DNA from: Microtetraspora sp. NBRC 13810 | GTDB lineage: Bacteria; Actinomycetota; Actinomycetes; Streptosporangiales; Streptosporangiaceae | Length of the DNA stretch: 64,000 nt | Direction of reading: 5' to 3' | Assembly: GCF_030268685.1 (NCBI RefSeq) | Contig: NZ_BSRQ01000020.1 | Coordinates: 114,950 to 178,949, forward strand | Part shown: one piece after another, positions 33,589 through 41,725 of the stretch | Numbering within the stretch: the stretch's first letter is position 1 | Layout of the letters: each line of letters begins with the position of its first letter | The notes under the pieces: generated by a model | What the model saw: only the letters and a program-made list of their open reading frames with translations | Database searches by the model: none | What the model was told of the DNA's origin: nothing | Translations under genes and position numbers: made by a program

Positions 33589-33662
33589 GCGCCGCCGCTA
33601 CCGGCTCCAGGCGCCAGGAGAGAATCGCCGCTCCGGTGAGCGCGTCGATCCGCTGAAGACCC

Positions 33663-34676
33663 TCAGGGCTGGATCGCGCCTGGGGGCTCACTCCCCAGGC
33701 GGCTCAGCGCCCGCATGGCCTCGCGCTCTATGCGTGAAAGATCGCAGAGGATGGCGCCCGCCTGTTCGAGGCACTGCGCATCGCCTGATTCACCGGCTTC
33801 GGTGATCAGTGCTGCGGTTTCCGTCCAGAGGGTGGCCGCCTCGGTGTACAGGCCGTGGCCGGTGCGCAGGTGGCCGCTGTCGAGCAGGTGGGCGCATTCG
33901 CCGAGGAAGTCGCGGTAGAGGTTGCGGAACAGGGCGCCGCCGGTGCCGGCCTGCTCCATCAGGAGGGCAGCCTGCGGCAGGTCCCGCTGCGGGTCGCCGG
34001 TGCGCTGAAGCCATGCGCGCACCAGCTTGCCGGCCTTCTCGATGCCTCGGTGGCCGAGGTTGGCGATGGGCGGGTTGAGGAAGGCGTCCGCGCAGGCGGT
34101 GATGGCGGGAATGATCTGGTCCCGTGGGGAGGGCGGGTTCCTCGGAGCGTTCAGGGTGAAGGACCGGTGCCTGGCGGTCATCGGGCCGCGCGCGGCCCTG
34201 GCCTGGGCGAGACTGGTCAGGCTGGTGGACACGGCTCCGCCCTGCCGGTCGGTGTCCACCAGGTAGGCGTCGCGGTCGTCGTAGCCGTACATGGCGACGA
34301 TGTGACCGCCGAAGTGCACCTTCGACCCGAAGTACTCCAGGTGGTAGCTGTCGAGCTGCAGTCCGACGGGGTCACCGGCGTCGATCGCGGCCACCACGTT
34401 CTCCCAGGCCCTGCGGGGCGAGGTCGTCTCCTGGACCAGGAGTTCCAGCCCGAGTCCGGTGGCCAGGTTTCTGGTGAGGTCGAAAGGCTTGACCCGTCCG
34501 CCGAGGAAGGGGAAGTCCATGTTCCTGCCGTCCCAGTAGACGAAGGACAGGCCGGAGCCGAGGCCGAAGAGCATGGGCTCGGACAGATCGAGCCCCTGGT
34601 GCCGCAGCAGCACCCCCAGAGCTGTCGTCTCGCAGTGCTGCGTACCGCGGGCGTCGATGCCTGTCACCGTGGTCAT
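33663..34676 (-). CDS. BtrH N-terminal domain-containing protein
   Basis: A 337-aa protein. The N-terminal 150 residues match the BtrH_N domain, a papain/C39-like fold: GTQHCETTALGVLLRHQGLD with a conserved Cys, GLGSGLSFVYW, and VHFGGHIVAMYGYDDRDAYL with a conserved His and Asp. In butirosin synthesis BtrH moves an acyl group from a carrier protein to the aminoglycoside. The rest is helical (DUF4872-like). There is no carrier protein or aminoglycoside gene here, so acyltransfer in this strain is unproven. The ATG overlaps the stop of the MerR gene (ATGA), so the two share one transcript from the MerR-type promoter at 35486-35520. Confidence 0.85.
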   Translation of the reverse strand: MTTVTGIDARGTQHCETTALGVLLRHQGLDLSEPMLFGLGSGLSFVYWDGRNMDFPFLGGRVKPFDLTRNLATGLGLELLVQETTSPRRAWENVVAAIDAGDPVGLQLDSYHLEYFGSKVHFGGHIVAMYGYDDRDAYLVDTDRQGGAVSTSLTSLAQARAARGPMTARHRSFTLNAPRNPPSPRDQIIPAITACADAFLNPPIANLGHRGIEKAGKLVRAWLQRTGDPQRDLPQAALLMEQAGTGGALFRNLYRDFLGECAHLLDSGHLRTGHGLYTEAATLWTETAALITEAGESGDAQCLEQAGAILCDLSRIEREAMRALSRLGSEPPGAIQP

Positions 34677-35479
34677 GCCATGCTTTCCTGGACGGGGATG
34701 ATCAGCCGGGTCGTCAGTTCTTCTTGCGGTGCCTCTGCCGGTCCGGCGAGGTAGACCTCACGTACGGGGGCTCGGGGCCGCAGCCCGCGCTCGTGGATGG
34801 CGGAGAAGAGAGCGTTGTAGGCCAAGGGCAGCTGGGTGTAGGGCCCGACGTGCACGGTCTCGGCGACGGGCCCGCCGGGCAGCGCCTCGAACTCCAGGCC
34901 GGGCGTTTCGTCCCCCCGCGGCGTATGCACGCCGACGGTGATCTCCATCCGTTCTTCCAGATCCAGCGGATACAGCGCCCACAGCGGCGGCTCCCATGCG
35001 ATTCCCGCCTTGCCGAGCACGGGCAGCAGCCGGCCTGCGCACTCCTCGACCTTCCCCCCGATCTCCGCAGGGGTGCACAGCGCCCGCACCACTGCCAGCC
35101 GTCGCTCCGGCTCTCTGCTCATCGTCACGTCATAGCCGGGCAGGCCGCCCTCCGCCAGCCGTCCCAGCATCTCCAGTCGTGCCCGGTCCCTGCTGATCCG
35201 CTCGGCCAGCCGGTCCCGCTCGGCGCGCAGAATCTGCGCCCTCGCCCCAGGTTCGGCCGCCAGCGCCTGGGCGATCACAGCCAGCGGGAGATCCATCTCG
35301 CGGAGCAGGGCGATGGTCAGGGCGTCACGTGCCTGTTCAGGTGCGTAATAGCGGTAGCCGGAGTCGGCGTCCACGCGGACCGGAGCCAACAGCCCCATCT
35401 CGTCGTAGTGCCGTAGCTGCTTGACGCTGAGCCGGCACAGACGGGCGAAGCGCCCGATGGTGAGAAGTTCGTCTTGCAC
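34673..35479 (-). CDS. MerR family regulator with GyrI-like ligand domain
   Basis: A 268-aa regulator of the BmrR/TipA style. The winged helix is LTIGRFARLCRLSVKQLRHY with DEMGLLAPVRVDADSGYRYY, and a coiled-coil dimer helix is ILRAERDRLAERISRDRARL. A C-terminal GyrI-like domain (about residues 115-268, ending EVYLAGPAEAPQEELTTRLI) usually binds hydrophobic or cationic drugs. Its GTG start lies seven bases after a -10-like box, so the transcript is probably leaderless. It probably activates itself and the coupled BtrH-like gene. Confidence 0.9.
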   Translation of the reverse strand: MQDELLTIGRFARLCRLSVKQLRHYDEMGLLAPVRVDADSGYRYYAPEQARDALTIALLREMDLPLAVIAQALAAEPGARAQILRAERDRLAERISRDRARLEMLGRLAEGGLPGYDVTMSREPERRLAVVRALCTPAEIGGKVEECAGRLLPVLGKAGIAWEPPLWALYPLDLEERMEITVGVHTPRGDETPGLEFEALPGGPVAETVHVGPYTQLPLAYNALFSAIHERGLRPRAPVREVYLAGPAEAPQEELTTRLIIPVQESMA

Positions 35480-35485
35480 CCCTTC

Positions 35486-35520
35486 ATGGTGGACTCTCCC
35501 ATGGGGGGAGAGTCCACCGC
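35486..35520. promoter_or_regulatory. MerR operator/promoter with 13-bp perfect dyad
   Basis: ggtggactctccc (35488-35500) and gggagagtccacc (35506-35518) are perfect inverse copies five bases apart. On the minus strand tggact, 19 bases, then caccat forms a MerR-type promoter whose start point would be the GTG of the MerR gene at 35479. Confidence 0.85.
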
Positions 35521-35613
35521 CGGATCGGCGCAGGAACGTCTCGTGGATGCATCGCCGATTGAAGGTTCACCGCGACGGGAGCAGGGTTTTCGCGGAAAAG
35601 TTTACATCGAGTG

Positions 35614-35631
35614 TTCAACGATACCGTTGAA
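35614..35631. promoter_or_regulatory. Palindromic operator at the esterase start
   Basis: ttcaacg (35614-35620), four bases, cgttgaa (35625-35631): a perfect 7-bp dyad ending four bases before the ATG of the erythromycin esterase homologue. A bound repressor would block initiation. No adjoining repressor gene is apparent. Confidence 0.65.
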
Positions 35632-35634
35632 GGT

Positions 35635-36792
35635 ATGGATATCAAGGACACGGCCCGGCCGGCCGACGGCGCGGGTGTCTCGGCCTTCCTCCGGTCGCTT
35701 CCCGCCAAGCCTCTGCTGCTCGGCCTGGGGGAGGCCAGGCACTTCGTGGGGGAGCTCGGCGAGTTGCGCAACGAGATCTTCCGGCACCTGGTCGAGCACG
35801 AGGGCTACCGGTCGTTCGCCGTCGAGAGCGACTGTCTCATGGGCCTCGTGGTGGACGACCACATCACGACGGGCGCGGGCACACTCGATGACGTCATGGA
35901 GCGCGGCTTCAGCCACGGCTTCGGCGCGTCACCGGCCAACCGCGAGCTCGTGCGCTGGATGCGGGCGTACAACGAGGAGCATGACGAAAAGGTCCGGTTC
36001 TTCGGGTTCGACGGCCCGCTGGAGTATTGGGCGGCGAGCCCGCGCCAGCCGCTCACCGCCCTCTACGCCCTGCTCGACGGCCCGCTGCCCTGTACCGCGG
36101 AAACCCTCGACGCGCTGCTCGGCCCGGACGACCGGTGGTCCAACGAGGCCACGGCCATGGATCCGTCCCAGTCGATCGGCCGGTCCGCCGACGCCCAGCG
36201 GCTTCGGCTGATCGCCGACGACCTGGTGGCGCTGCTCGACACGCAGGCGCCGCGGCTGAGCGCGGAGGACAGGGAGCGGGCGGGACTGTACGGGCGCACC
36301 GCCGTCGGCCTGCTTCGCTACCACTACTGGATGGCCGACGCGTCCCCGGCACGGTGGGCCCGGCTGTCGGCCCTGCGGGACGCGATGATGGCCGCCAACC
36401 TGCGTGCCGTCGCCGAGCGCGGCCCGGCCCTGGTCTTCGCGCACAACCTCCACCTGCAGCGCAACGAGAGCTCCATGTCGTTCGGCGACCAGATGCTGGG
36501 GTGGTGGAGCGCGGGGGCGATCATCGGGACGTACCTGGGCGACCGGTACGCCTTCCTGGCCTCGGCCCTCGGCACGGCCGGCGACAACACCCCGCCCCCG
36601 GACACCGTCGAGGGCATCCTCTCCACGCTCCCGTGGGACCACTCTCTCATCGACGCCCGCCGCCTGGCCGAGGTCGTCACGAAGCCCACCCCGCGCATCT
36701 CCCACGATTTCCGCTATTTCCCGCTGGACCCGGCCCAGCTCGACACGATCGACGGCATCGTCTTCCTCAAGCAGCCTGTCAGGCTGGGCTGA
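35635..36792 (+). CDS. Erythromycin esterase family protein
   Basis: A 385-aa member of the erythromycin esterase (Ere) superfamily, which hydrolyses macrolactone rings in proven cases. The signature GEARHFVGELGELRNEIFRH carries the catalytic-type Glu33 and His36. AVESDCLMGLVVDDHI and the later FAHNLHLQR (His) complete the active-site pattern. Many homologues outside the true EreA/B clade act on other or unknown esters, so macrolide resistance is only a candidate role. The ATG sits just beyond a palindrome and no strong ribosome site is seen, so a leaderless or tightly controlled start is possible. Confidence 0.87.
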   Translation: MDIKDTARPADGAGVSAFLRSLPAKPLLLGLGEARHFVGELGELRNEIFRHLVEHEGYRSFAVESDCLMGLVVDDHITTGAGTLDDVMERGFSHGFGASPANRELVRWMRAYNEEHDEKVRFFGFDGPLEYWAASPRQPLTALYALLDGPLPCTAETLDALLGPDDRWSNEATAMDPSQSIGRSADAQRLRLIADDLVALLDTQAPRLSAEDRERAGLYGRTAVGLLRYHYWMADASPARWARLSALRDAMMAANLRAVAERGPALVFAHNLHLQRNESSMSFGDQMLGWWSAGAIIGTYLGDRYAFLASALGTAGDNTPPPDTVEGILSTLPWDHSLIDARRLAEVVTKPTPRISHDFRYFPLDPAQLDTIDGIVFLKQPVRLG

Positions 36793-37282
36793 CACGCACC
36801 CGCATCAAAGGTGGACGGTCGCCTCGCCTCACCTCGCCGGCCGCCAAGGTCGGCTGCCGGGAAAGGAAGGCGCCCGTCCCCGTGCGGGACTACCGGGAGC
36901 ATCCGGACAGGCAAGGGGAGTAAGCCCGAGTTTCGGCCGCTTCCGTAGTCAGCTCTTTACACTTGGTGCTCGTGGCAGATCTCGGCTACTTCGACGCCTG
37001 GCAACTCTGGTTCTCGGGCGCACCCACCACAGGTCATCTGCTCCACGGCGTACCGATGCTGTGGGTGGGCCGAGTGGGGAAGATCGTGGCCTTCCTCGCC
37101 TGCTCGCCTCGTGACACCTGGCCAGAGCGGACCTGGACAACGTCTCCTTTCGCTCCTTCCACCGGCCTCGATCGGCGGCTTGTTCGGGGAGTAGGACCCA
37201 CTGTTCGCCGCAACATTCGGACGTGTCTGCGGCGTGCGGAGCTTGTTGCCTTCACCGTGACACAGCCTCCCCGGCGAGGGCG
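36793..37282. other. Gene-poor stretch, possible remnants
   Basis: About 490 bases with no convincing gene. A plus-strand open frame from 36963 has a membrane-like start (DAWQLWFSGAPTTGHLLHGV) that lacks a ribosome site and turns Arg-rich. A short tail ends at 36923. Local G+C near 36950-37060 is lower than average. Confidence 0.4.
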
Positions 37283-37972
37283 TCATGTCAGTGTGGAGAC
37301 CAGTGGGGCGTCCCGGCGCTGACGACGGACCAAGGGGGCCAGCATGCGCTGGACGATGAAGTACTCGGCGACGAGGACGTTACCCAGGATGGACGCCCAT
37401 ACGGCGGTGGTGTAGATCGCCTCAAACCCCGTCGAGGGGGACAGTTGCAGGCCGAGGAGCAGGTAGACGCGCAGGGTGACCGCGGCGAACGTCAGAGCGT
37501 AGTTACGGATCATCCAGATCCGGTGCAGTTGCACCTCGCCGCGGCGGATGCTCCGGTAAGCCATGGCGAGGGTGTACAGCCACGCCAGCACGAGGATGAA
37601 GAACGCGACCTGGACCGCGAAGCCGCTGATCGTGACCGCGGCATTGATCGCGGCCGCGGTGGACGCGATCACGACGGAGATCATGTATACCCGGCCGACG
37701 ACGCGGTGCAGCTTGGGCCGGCGGACGCGGAGGCGGTTGACGAACTGCAACGGCCCGAGGGCCAGGGCGAGGGCACCTGGGACGGCGTGCACCATCAGGG
37801 ACAGGTAGTGCAGCGCCACCTCCGGGTTGAGCGGCAACGGGGCGTCGGCCGCGTCTCCGGTCAGGTACGGCGGTACCGACCCGACGGCGAAGCCGACCGC
37901 AGACACTGCCATCAGCCCCCACAGCGCCCACCACTTCCGGCCGCGGATGGAGCGTGCTCTCGTCGTGGACAT
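37283..37972 (-). CDS. DUF2306 membrane protein
   Basis: A 229-aa integral membrane protein with six or seven hydrophobic segments (starting WWALWGLMAVSAVGFAVGSV). The family motif region LHRVVGRVYMISVVIAS and LHRIWMIRNYALTFAAVTLR, with conserved histidines and arginines, matches DUF2306. Its function is unknown; cytochrome-like haem binding by the histidines has been suggested for similar folds but cannot be shown. ATG at 37972 is preferred, since AAGGGA lies six bases before it, over GTG at 37987. Confidence 0.88.
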   Translation of the reverse strand: MSTTRARSIRGRKWWALWGLMAVSAVGFAVGSVPPYLTGDAADAPLPLNPEVALHYLSLMVHAVPGALALALGPLQFVNRLRVRRPKLHRVVGRVYMISVVIASTAAAINAAVTISGFAVQVAFFILVLAWLYTLAMAYRSIRRGEVQLHRIWMIRNYALTFAAVTLRVYLLLGLQLSPSTGFEAIYTTAVWASILGNVLVAEYFIVQRMLAPLVRRQRRDAPLVSTLT

Positions 37973-38074
37973 CGGGTGTCCCTTCACTGTCTGGGGTGGT
38001 CGAGGAACGGCTGCCGGCCGCCGCGGGGAACGCGTTGCGTCCCGGATGTCGCCGCCGCCGCGGGGAGGTGCTGA

Positions 38075-38512
38075 TCATGCATCGGTGGCCTTCGCGTATG
38101 CGGCGAGACCGTCGGCCATGCGTTGCATGAAGCGGGTCAGGTACCACTGCCAGAAACCACCCGAAAGCGGCACCTTGGGGTTGAAGATGGCAGACCACGT
38201 GATATGCGTGCCCCCGCCGGACACCGCGGCGAGATCGATCGTCCCCCGGTACGAACGGAAGGGCCCGCTCACGATGTCGTAGACGAACCGCCGATTGTCG
38301 ATCAGTTCGACGATCCGCTCCCGGGAGACGCTGCGGCCGCTGCGGAAGATCCTGGTGTCACCGACCCGCTGCCGATCCTCAGGATCGCCGTGCTCGACAT
38401 CGGCGGAGTCGATCGGTGACCACCGGGGCCAGGTGGCCGCATGGACGAGCGCCGCGAAGAGGGCGTCAGGAGTAGCCTGCGAGCGTGCGGTCACGCCATA
38501 GGAGTACGGCAT
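38075..38512 (-). CDS. SRPBCC (polyketide cyclase/START-like) family protein
   Basis: A 145-aa helix-grip protein: GVTARSQATPDALFAALVHA, WPRWSPIDSADVEH, IFRSGRSVSRERIVELIDNR, YRGTIDLAAVSGGGTHITWS and a long C-terminal helix FWQWYLTRFMQRMADGLAAY. Members bind hydrophobic ligands and may act as cyclases or lipid binders; the ligand is unknown. GAGG lies just before the ATG. It is downstream of, and on the same strand as, the AraC gene, after about 60 bases. Confidence 0.87.
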   Translation of the reverse strand: MPYSYGVTARSQATPDALFAALVHAATWPRWSPIDSADVEHGDPEDRQRVGDTRIFRSGRSVSRERIVELIDNRRFVYDIVSGPFRSYRGTIDLAAVSGGGTHITWSAIFNPKVPLSGGFWQWYLTRFMQRMADGLAAYAKATDA

Positions 38513-38571
38513 GCACCTCAACGTAGAAGCTGCCGACGTCGCCGGACATGCGGGCGATTGCCGTCGATCGA

Positions 38572-39450
38572 TCAGTTCTTGCGGTACGTCGAGGGGCGGA
38601 CACCCGTATGGCGCAGGAATGCCGACGACAACGCGCCCGGACTGGCGAATCCGCACCGCGGGGCGATCTGCTCGATGCTGAGTGAAGTGGTGGACAGCAG
38701 CCGCCGCGCCTGCTCGATCCGTAACCGGGTGAGGTACCGGTGCGGTGTCTCGCCGGTAGCCTGCCGGAAAACCCGGACAAAGTGGTACACGCTCAAATGG
38801 ACCTCGGCGGCGATCGTGGCCAGCGTCAGAGAATCCGCCAGGCGATCTCGCATGATGGCGACGCTCGCCCGGACGGCGGCATGCTCCGGACCGGGCAGGC
38901 GCACGTCCCTGCCCAGAGTCAGCACGTGCGTCGAGAGAAACGCCGCAGCGGACTCCGCGTACAGGTCACCGGCGCCGCCGGCGCCCGGCAGCGCACGAAG
39001 AAGCTGCTCGACGACCGGATCCCCCGCTCGTAGGGCGGCGGACAGCCCCTCGAAGTCAGGCTCACGACCACCTAGCCCCCTGGCAGCCTCCCGGACGGCC
39101 GATGAGGGAACGTGCACCTGAACGGTCCGCAACTTGGACGTCGCCCGATAAGTGAAGGAAGTGGCGCGCCCGGGAACCATGAGCTCCAGGTGGCCCGGCA
39201 CCCACCGCCGCTGGGCGGGCCTGCCACCGGCGTACAGCCGAGCGTCCGCGTTCCCCGCCAGGCACAACACAATATGCAGGTCAGACACCGCGGGCAGCGG
39301 AAGATGCTCGGCTTCGGACGCGTGGTCGAAACTCTGTACCAGCAGCGACCGCCAACCGGCGTTGTCCCAGCTGTTGTACGTATGCCGCACATACACCGCT
39401 GTGTCGAAATCTGCATAAGCCGAAGTGTCGAAGTCAGGCGAATCGAACAC
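38572..39450 (-). CDS. AraC family transcriptional regulator
   Basis: A 292-aa regulator with an N-terminal cupin-like AraC-binding domain (about 40-150, VVPGRATSFTYRA-like VPGRATSFTYRATSKLRTVQ). A C-terminal double helix-turn-helix follows: DSLTLATIAAEVHLSVYHFV with RVFRQATGETPHRYL, then LRIEQARRLLSTTSLSIEQI and CGFASPGALSSAFLRHTGVR. The effector is unknown. Start GTG 39450 encodes MFDSPDF. It probably controls the SRPBCC gene downstream or genes elsewhere. Confidence 0.92.
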   Translation of the reverse strand: MFDSPDFDTSAYADFDTAVYVRHTYNSWDNAGWRSLLVQSFDHASEAEHLPLPAVSDLHIVLCLAGNADARLYAGGRPAQRRWVPGHLELMVPGRATSFTYRATSKLRTVQVHVPSSAVREAARGLGGREPDFEGLSAALRAGDPVVEQLLRALPGAGGAGDLYAESAAAFLSTHVLTLGRDVRLPGPEHAAVRASVAIMRDRLADSLTLATIAAEVHLSVYHFVRVFRQATGETPHRYLTRLRIEQARRLLSTTSLSIEQIAPRCGFASPGALSSAFLRHTGVRPSTYRKN

Positions 39451-39910
39451 ACCACGAGTTTAGTCGCCGGTCAGATGCCTTACACGGCTCCCGAACCCAG
39501 GCTGCCCCGCACAAGGCCGCCCGGCACTAATAAGCGGAAGTCCCAGGTGGTGGCGTGCGCCCCCGGAGCCGGCCTGCGACGAGGGCGTTAAGCAGAGACG
39601 GAACCGCTGCCACCTACTCGCCACGGTCAGAGTTACGACAAGACGGCGCAGATGTGGGACATCGACGATCGGTCATAGCTCCACGACGTCGACTTCCAGG
39701 GGTCATCACGCACCTCGACGGCCCTCCACTCCCGAACATGTCCCCAGCCGCCAGGTAGGCACCCGGGGTGGCTCCTGAATCTTCCCCCGGCGGGTACGGC
39801 CCGCCGTGCTGGGTGGCCCTCACCTCCGGGTGGGGCCGCCCAGCACACCTGACGTGCGTTGATTCTGTCCGGGTCCTCCTCCGGGCCATAGTGCTGTAGA
39901 CCTGCGCCAC
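39451..39910. other. Intergenic region without supported gene
   Basis: About 460 bases between the AraC start and the terminator of the HTH gene. Both neighbours are on the minus strand, so this should hold the AraC promoter. No open frame has coding character. Nothing further is seen. Confidence 0.5.
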
Positions 39911-39951
39911 AGCCAGGGCCTCGCACCAGCCAGTGGAGCGAGACCCTGGCT
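39911..39951 (-). terminator. Hairpin terminator after the HTH protein gene
   Basis: agccagggcctcgc (39911-39924) and gcgagaccctggct (39938-39951) form a 14-bp stem with one mismatch and a 13-base loop. It ends nine bases beyond the stop codon of the minus-strand HTH gene. Confidence 0.75.
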
Positions 39952-39960
39952 GCGAGGGGA

Positions 39961-40815
39961 TCAGCTTCCGGTGAGGCGGAGGACTGGTGGCTCGACGTTC
40001 ACCTGTTGGGGAGCGGGGACAGTGAAGTGACGCCAGGCCGTGGCCCAGCGCATCCTGTCTTCTTGGGTTCCGCCAAGGACTGTGACGAAGGTGTCCACGA
40101 GGTCCAACTTTCGGGGCACAGTCTGGGCGTTAAGCATGTTCCGGAAAGTGGAGTGCGAGATCTTCTGCCCGCACGACTGAGACATCTCCCTGAGGCTCGG
40201 GTTTTTGGCCCACACCCGGTAGCGCCTCATCGTGTCGACGAATTCCTCCTCGGTCTGCGCGTCAAGGGGGTTCGGCTTGGAATCGCGCCCAGCAACATCA
40301 GCGATCGCGGGCTCAACGACCGCCCGAGCCCTTACTCGTTTGGCGAATATCCGAGCCTGCTCCTCGCGTTCCTTCTCACGTTCCTGCTCAAGCGCGCGAT
40401 CTTTGCGCTTGTAGCGTTCATTGACAAGACGCACATGCGCCTTCTCTGTCAGATCAAGCGCCTGGAACTGGGCGAGGATCGCGTCGATGGTGCGCTTTTC
40501 GGTGCCGCACAAGAGAAGGAACGACACGAGGAAGGCATTGTTGTCTCTGACTAACTGGAGGGTGATGACTCGGGCCAGCTCGACCTCGCTCACCCCCATC
40601 CGCTCCGCAAGCATGGGCAGCGAGCCTGCTTGGTTGGCGATGCCCGCCAGTTCCATAGCGAGGCGGGCGCGCATCTCCAACCGTCTGCGTGATGCCTCCG
40701 CAATTTTCTCGGCGAGAATTTCAGCACTGTAGGAGGCGATGGTTGCGGAGCTCAGAGACAGGTACTCCTCTGACACGCTGCGGTTCTCTCCGTCCCGCTC
40801 TGGGGAGGGGGTCAT
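39961..40815 (-). CDS. HTH protein with coiled coil (conflict-system-type HTH)
   Basis: A 284-aa protein. An N-terminal helical region (SYSAEILAEKIAEASRRRLE) leads to a long charged coiled coil (ERYKRKDRALEQEREKEREE). The C-terminal domain EEEFVDTMRRYRVWAKNPSL, REMSQSCGQKISHSTFRNML, and DLVDTFVTVLGGTQEDRMRW is a helix-turn-helix that recurs as an accessory domain in actinobacterial NTPase, WD40 and effector proteins. Its targets are unknown. ATG at 40815 overlaps the stop of the small membrane protein gene as ATGA; GTG 40821 is an alternative. The position of this pair beside a WD40 protein, across an AT-rich gap, suggests a linked module. Confidence 0.78.
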   Translation of the reverse strand: MTPSPERDGENRSVSEEYLSLSSATIASYSAEILAEKIAEASRRRLEMRARLAMELAGIANQAGSLPMLAERMGVSEVELARVITLQLVRDNNAFLVSFLLLCGTEKRTIDAILAQFQALDLTEKAHVRLVNERYKRKDRALEQEREKEREEQARIFAKRVRARAVVEPAIADVAGRDSKPNPLDAQTEEEFVDTMRRYRVWAKNPSLREMSQSCGQKISHSTFRNMLNAQTVPRKLDLVDTFVTVLGGTQEDRMRWATAWRHFTVPAPQQVNVEPPVLRLTGS

Positions 40816-41051
40816 GCCCACCGCGGCCCCCCTCTGTCATCGTCATCGGGGCCGGGAAGGCGCCGGATGATTTCTGCCCCCGCGGCGCAGACGATGATGG
40901 TCATGGCGAGCGCATGGTGGGGGTCATTACCATGACCGACCAGGCCCACGAATGTGGTGGTGAAGATCGAGAACAGGCCCAGGCGGTATTCATAGCCTGG
41001 GCGTGGAGAGTCGGGCTCTCCTCTGGGCGCGGCAAGGCCGGCGTCGGGCAC
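40812..41051 (-). CDS. Small membrane protein
   Basis: A 79-aa protein with one clear hydrophobic stretch, probably two short helices (LGLFSIFTTTFVGLVGHG and ALAMTIIVCAAGAEIIRR), and a charged tail (PGPDDDDRGG). Unknown function. GTG at 41051 is favoured because GAGAGGAA lies five bases upstream. A longer frame from GTG 41108 would read through the perfect hairpin at 41076-41102, which better fits an untranslated leader. It is coupled to the HTH protein by an ATGA overlap. Confidence 0.65.
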   Translation of the reverse strand: MPDAGLAAPRGEPDSPRPGYEYRLGLFSIFTTTFVGLVGHGNDPHHALAMTIIVCAAGAEIIRRLPGPDDDDRGGPRWA

Positions 41052-41075
41052 GGAGTTCCTCTCGAAATCTTCTGG

Positions 41076-41102
41076 CCCCGGGGGTTGCGAAAACCCCCGG
41101 GG
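41076..41102 (-). promoter_or_regulatory. Perfect 11-bp hairpin in 5' leader
   Basis: ccccgggggtt (41076-41086), a 5-base loop gcgaa and aacccccgggg (41092-41102). On the minus strand it stands about 25 bases before the preferred GTG of the small membrane protein gene, where it could act as an RNA control element or as an end signal for plus-strand transcripts. Confidence 0.6.
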
Positions 41103-41430
41103 TGACACGGACAGGACTTTTCATCGCCTTCCGTCGGGGTGGAGCCCAACGTGAAGCAAAGCGATAGTCCGTATCATGCCTCATCGGACGCGCTGTTGCC
41201 ACGCGACTACAACGCACCAGAGACCCCTGGGAGAACAGGGTGCAGCTCTATGCAAGATCTCGTGACGCAAAACCGTCTAACTCTGTTGAGGATTGTAAAA
41301 AAACGTAAACCATCGTACAGAGCTGTCCAGAAATGGAATCGCAGTTCGCTAATGTTGAGGGTAACGCGTTGTAATAGCGGAGTCGTTATCACACGTGGTT
41401 CCTGCGGCTTGATCTTGTGACACGGACAGG
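41103..41430. other. AT-rich segment flanked by 13-bp direct repeats
   Basis: tgacacggacagg occurs at 41103-41115 and 41418-41430. Between them lies a stretch whose core (41241-41420) is about 47% G+C by hand count, against roughly 70% around it. Open frames on both strands (for example from 41139 and from 41476) have no ribosome site or recognisable protein. It may be a promoter region, an inserted element or its scar. Confidence 0.6.
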
Positions 41431-41470
41431 CAGCGGGGCGACCGGTGAGTCCAGTGGAGTGGATCTCACC

Positions 41471-41514
41471 CAACAAGGGGGACCGGCGGCCAAGTCCGCG
41501 GTCCCCTTTGTTGA
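41471..41514. terminator. Bidirectional hairpin terminator
   Basis: caacaagggggacc (41471-41484) and ggtcccctttgttg (41500-41513) make a 14-bp stem with one mismatch. A secondary pairing ccg..cgg lies in the loop, and T-rich flanks are present on both strands. It insulates the WD40 gene. Confidence 0.75.
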
Positions 41515-41725
41515 TGGACAGGCAGGCAGTTCTTCCGGGGGGCCTGACGGCTTGCAGGCGGGCCGCTCGGCGTGCTCATGGTCTTAGCCGGACAGTGCGC
41601 AGATGCCCGAGTGGGCTCACGATGATCGTGATCTTGTACAGAATCAGCCGCGCCACCATCTACCGCCACCTCAACCCCAACAGATGAAGCCGCTGTGTGC
41701 GCAGGGCGGTGTTAGCCTGCTGGCC

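Noticed and set aside
36963..37322. Plus-strand 119-codon frame with a membrane-like start
   Set aside because: No ribosome site, composition turns Arg-rich after 50 codons, and it overlaps the end of the DUF2306 gene.
41139..41476. Short frames on both strands in the AT-rich segment
   Set aside because: No ribosome sites, no family resemblance, amino-acid usage unlike the neighbours. Treated as non-coding.
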